64,000 bases of DNA, from the NCBI GenBank assembly GCA_009823395.1, contig CM020518.1:11522501-11586500 (forward strand). The letters are read 5' to 3'. This document shows positions 62,331 to 64,000 of the stretch, one piece after another. The translations under genes and the position numbers were made by a program. The first letter of the stretch is position 1. Each line of letters begins with the position of its first letter. The notes under the pieces are model-generated. The model was not told the DNA's origin, did not search any database, and saw only the letters and a list, made by a program, of their open reading frames with translations. Source of the stretch: Thamnaconus septentrionalis. Lineage: Eukaryota > Chordata > Actinopteri > Tetraodontiformes > Monacanthidae.

Positions 62331-62690
62331 TGCGCAGACAAGATCCGCCCCTTCTCTGATTCAAGGTTGGGAGCTTTTACGCATTTCCCGGGCTCACTCC
62401 TCAGCCGACGCAGGGGCCCGCTCGTAAGTAGCCGGCGAGCAAAATATATAATATATTTTTGAAAAATCCTGAAAAACATATGGACGTAGGGAGAAAGCGG
62501 GGAGGCGCGGCATCGTTCAGCGAGGCGGCGGCGGCAGCGGCGACACGTGCTGGGCTCCTCTCTCCCTCCACATAGGGAGTTGGTGTGTTTTTTGTTATTA
62601 TTTTTTTTTTTAGGGGCGGTGGTGGGGGGGTTTGGGGGGAAGAGTAGGCAGCGCGAGGGCAGGGTACGCCGGCCGTAGCGCGCGTGAGCC

Positions 62691-63447
62691 ATGACTCTGA
62701 GCTCCGAGATGTCGGATGCCTCCATCCTCTCGGAAGAGACCGACATCGACGTGGTGGGCGAGGGGGAAGAGGACGGCCACACGCCGCGCTCCTACGCCGA
62801 CGAGGTGGCGCAGATGCGCGTCGGAGGAGTCGGCGGCGGCGGCGGCGGAGTCGGCGGCATCCTGCTGGACGGCTCCGCTTCTCCTCCCACATCTCCCCAC
62901 TCTCATCCGCCACCCGCCTCCGGCTGCCTGGACACCTCCGCCGCCTCCAGGGACGCGTACAAGCCGGCGAGCAAGAACGCCCTGGTGAAGCCGCCTTACT
63001 CGTACATCGCCTTGATCACCATGGCCATCCTGCAGAGCCCCAAGAAGCGGCTGACCCTCAGCGAGATCTGCGACTTCATCAGCAACCGCTTCCCCTACTA
63101 CAGGGAGAAGTTCCCGGCGTGGCAGAACTCCATCCGCCACAACTTGTCCCTCAACGACTGCTTCGTGAAGATACCGAGGGAGCCGGGCAACCCCGGCAAG
63201 GGCAACTATTGGACTTTGGACCCGGAGTCGGCCGATATGTTCGACAACGGGAGCTTCCTGAGGCGCAGGAAGCGCTTCAAGCGGCAACAGGCGCAGGACT
63301 TGCTGCGGGAGCACAACAGCTTCATCCCGGCGGCGGCAGCAGCGGCGGCAGCGGCGGCCGCCGCATACGGCTACGGACCGTACGGATGCGGGGCTGGATA
63401 CGGCATCCAGCTGCAGTCCTACCACACACACTCTGCACTTTTTGCGT

Positions 63448-63493
<46 letters not shown>

Positions 63494-63845
63494 ACCCAGA
63501 CATTCACACACGGGAACCATTATCCCCGCGCCCTCTTTGATGCCCAACACCACGGACTTAGCAGCCAGGAGCAGGTTCTACCCGCAGCTCGGCTCCAGTC
63601 TGGCCGCAGCCGGAGCGCAGGCTGCCTCGACCCCGGTGCAGAAGTCCAGTTCGCCGGTGCAGCGGTCGCCCTTTTCCATAGAGAGTATCATCGGCGGCTC
63701 CCTCAGCCCCTCCAGGACTTCTCCGGTCGTTGTCCCAGCCTTACCTTCCTCCTTGGGGCCTGCGGCGGCCGGCCACCCCACAGCTGTCCTGCACACGGTG
63801 GAAAACTTTCCCAGCAGAGTGGTGAACGGCTCGGGCGGCTGCTGA
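62691..63845 (+). CDS. foxd1: Forkhead box protein D1
   Basis: Single-exon transcription factor of the FoxD class; in vertebrates Foxd1 acts in kidney stroma and temporal retina/optic chiasm. 384 residues, shorter than human (465). [19 protein letters not shown] followed by DVVGEGE is the FoxD1 N-terminal acidic motif and fixes the ATG. The forkhead domain is at about residues 98-192 ([46 protein letters not shown]). After it come an Ala run (63330-63365), [16 protein letters not shown], which is FoxD1-like, and a 15-Gln run (63450-63494). The eh1-type Groucho-binding motif [13 protein letters not shown] lies near residue 325. The protein ends [15 protein letters not shown], like the human VENF ending. 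The FoxD1 identity rests on these tails; the forkhead alone would not separate FoxD1 from FoxD2. Confidence 0.95.
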
Positions 63846-64000
63846 AAAACAAACAGTAAAAGAAAGAGAGGAGAGAGAAATGTCCTTAAAGCAGAGAAAG
63901 ACAATCCAAGAAACTGAACACTTAAAGCGACAAAAAACAAAAAAACCCGCCCCCTCTTTGAAGGTAGGATTATTTTTGTATGTTTGCTTGATAGCACGCA
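63846..64000 (+). other. foxd1: Start of foxd1 3'UTR, cut by window end
   Basis: Non-coding sequence after the TGA at 63843-63845. No poly(A) signal is reached before the window ends. Confidence 0.7.

Noticed and set aside
62684..63859. 391-residue frame overlapping foxd1 and a minus-strand 297-residue frame
   Set aside because: Shadows of the GC-rich foxd1 exon; the forkhead frame is the real one.

Overview
This is a vertebrate, almost certainly teleost fish, genomic window. The genes have many small GT-AG exons, long introns full of (CA)n and (TC)n microsatellites, and several fish-type DNA transposon remnants. The protein-coding genes match a syntenic block known from human 5q13: FOXD1 - BTF3 - ANKRA2 - ARHGEF28. 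Gene order and relative orientation are the same here, read as the reverse complement. There are no bacterial features such as operons, CRISPR arrays or ribosome binding sites.

Layout. Positions 1 to about 6,700 are intergenic with no credible coding sequence, only AT-rich patches that resemble conserved enhancers. From about 6,700 to 45,560 the minus strand carries arhgef28 (p190RhoGEF/RGNEF). I rebuilt 34 coding exons (8453..43422) whose splice phases all agree. They give about 1,695 residues: N-terminal region with an ankyrin-like segment, C1 zinc finger, DH-PH exchange module, coiled coil, and a C-terminal ETIVYL tail. One base appears to be missing in the coiled-coil exon near 14,960-14,970. 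Its introns hold most of the repeats: an 822-bp TTAA-flanked element, nested hAT-like elements, a MITE pair, a (CA)109 tract and a (TC)74 tract.

From about 48,100 to 50,700 the plus strand carries a gene I do not recognise: two coding exons, 324 residues, with a Tyr/Pro/Ala/Phe-rich low-complexity centre, an acidic region and an NLS-like tail. A 3'UTR intron is predicted just after the stop. A second, hydrophobic 246-residue frame stays open across the same exon. The gene occupies the interval upstream of ankra2 where UTP15 lies in mammals. From 51,500 to 53,528 is ankra2 (8 coding exons, 314 aa). Convergent to it is btf3 (minus strand, 55,299-57,172, 5 coding exons, 161 aa), with its 5' end near 58,200. 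After about 4 kb of AT-rich intergenic DNA comes the single-exon gene foxd1 (62,691-63,845, 384 aa), with a TATA box about 360 bp upstream of its ATG. The window ends in the foxd1 3'UTR.

The genes do not form one pathway: arhgef28 is a RhoA activator, ankra2 a cytoplasmic ankyrin adaptor, btf3 the beta subunit of the nascent polypeptide-associated complex, and foxd1 a forkhead transcription factor. The most novel item is the unrecognised gene at 48,148-50,050; the most checkable anomaly is the arhgef28 frameshift.
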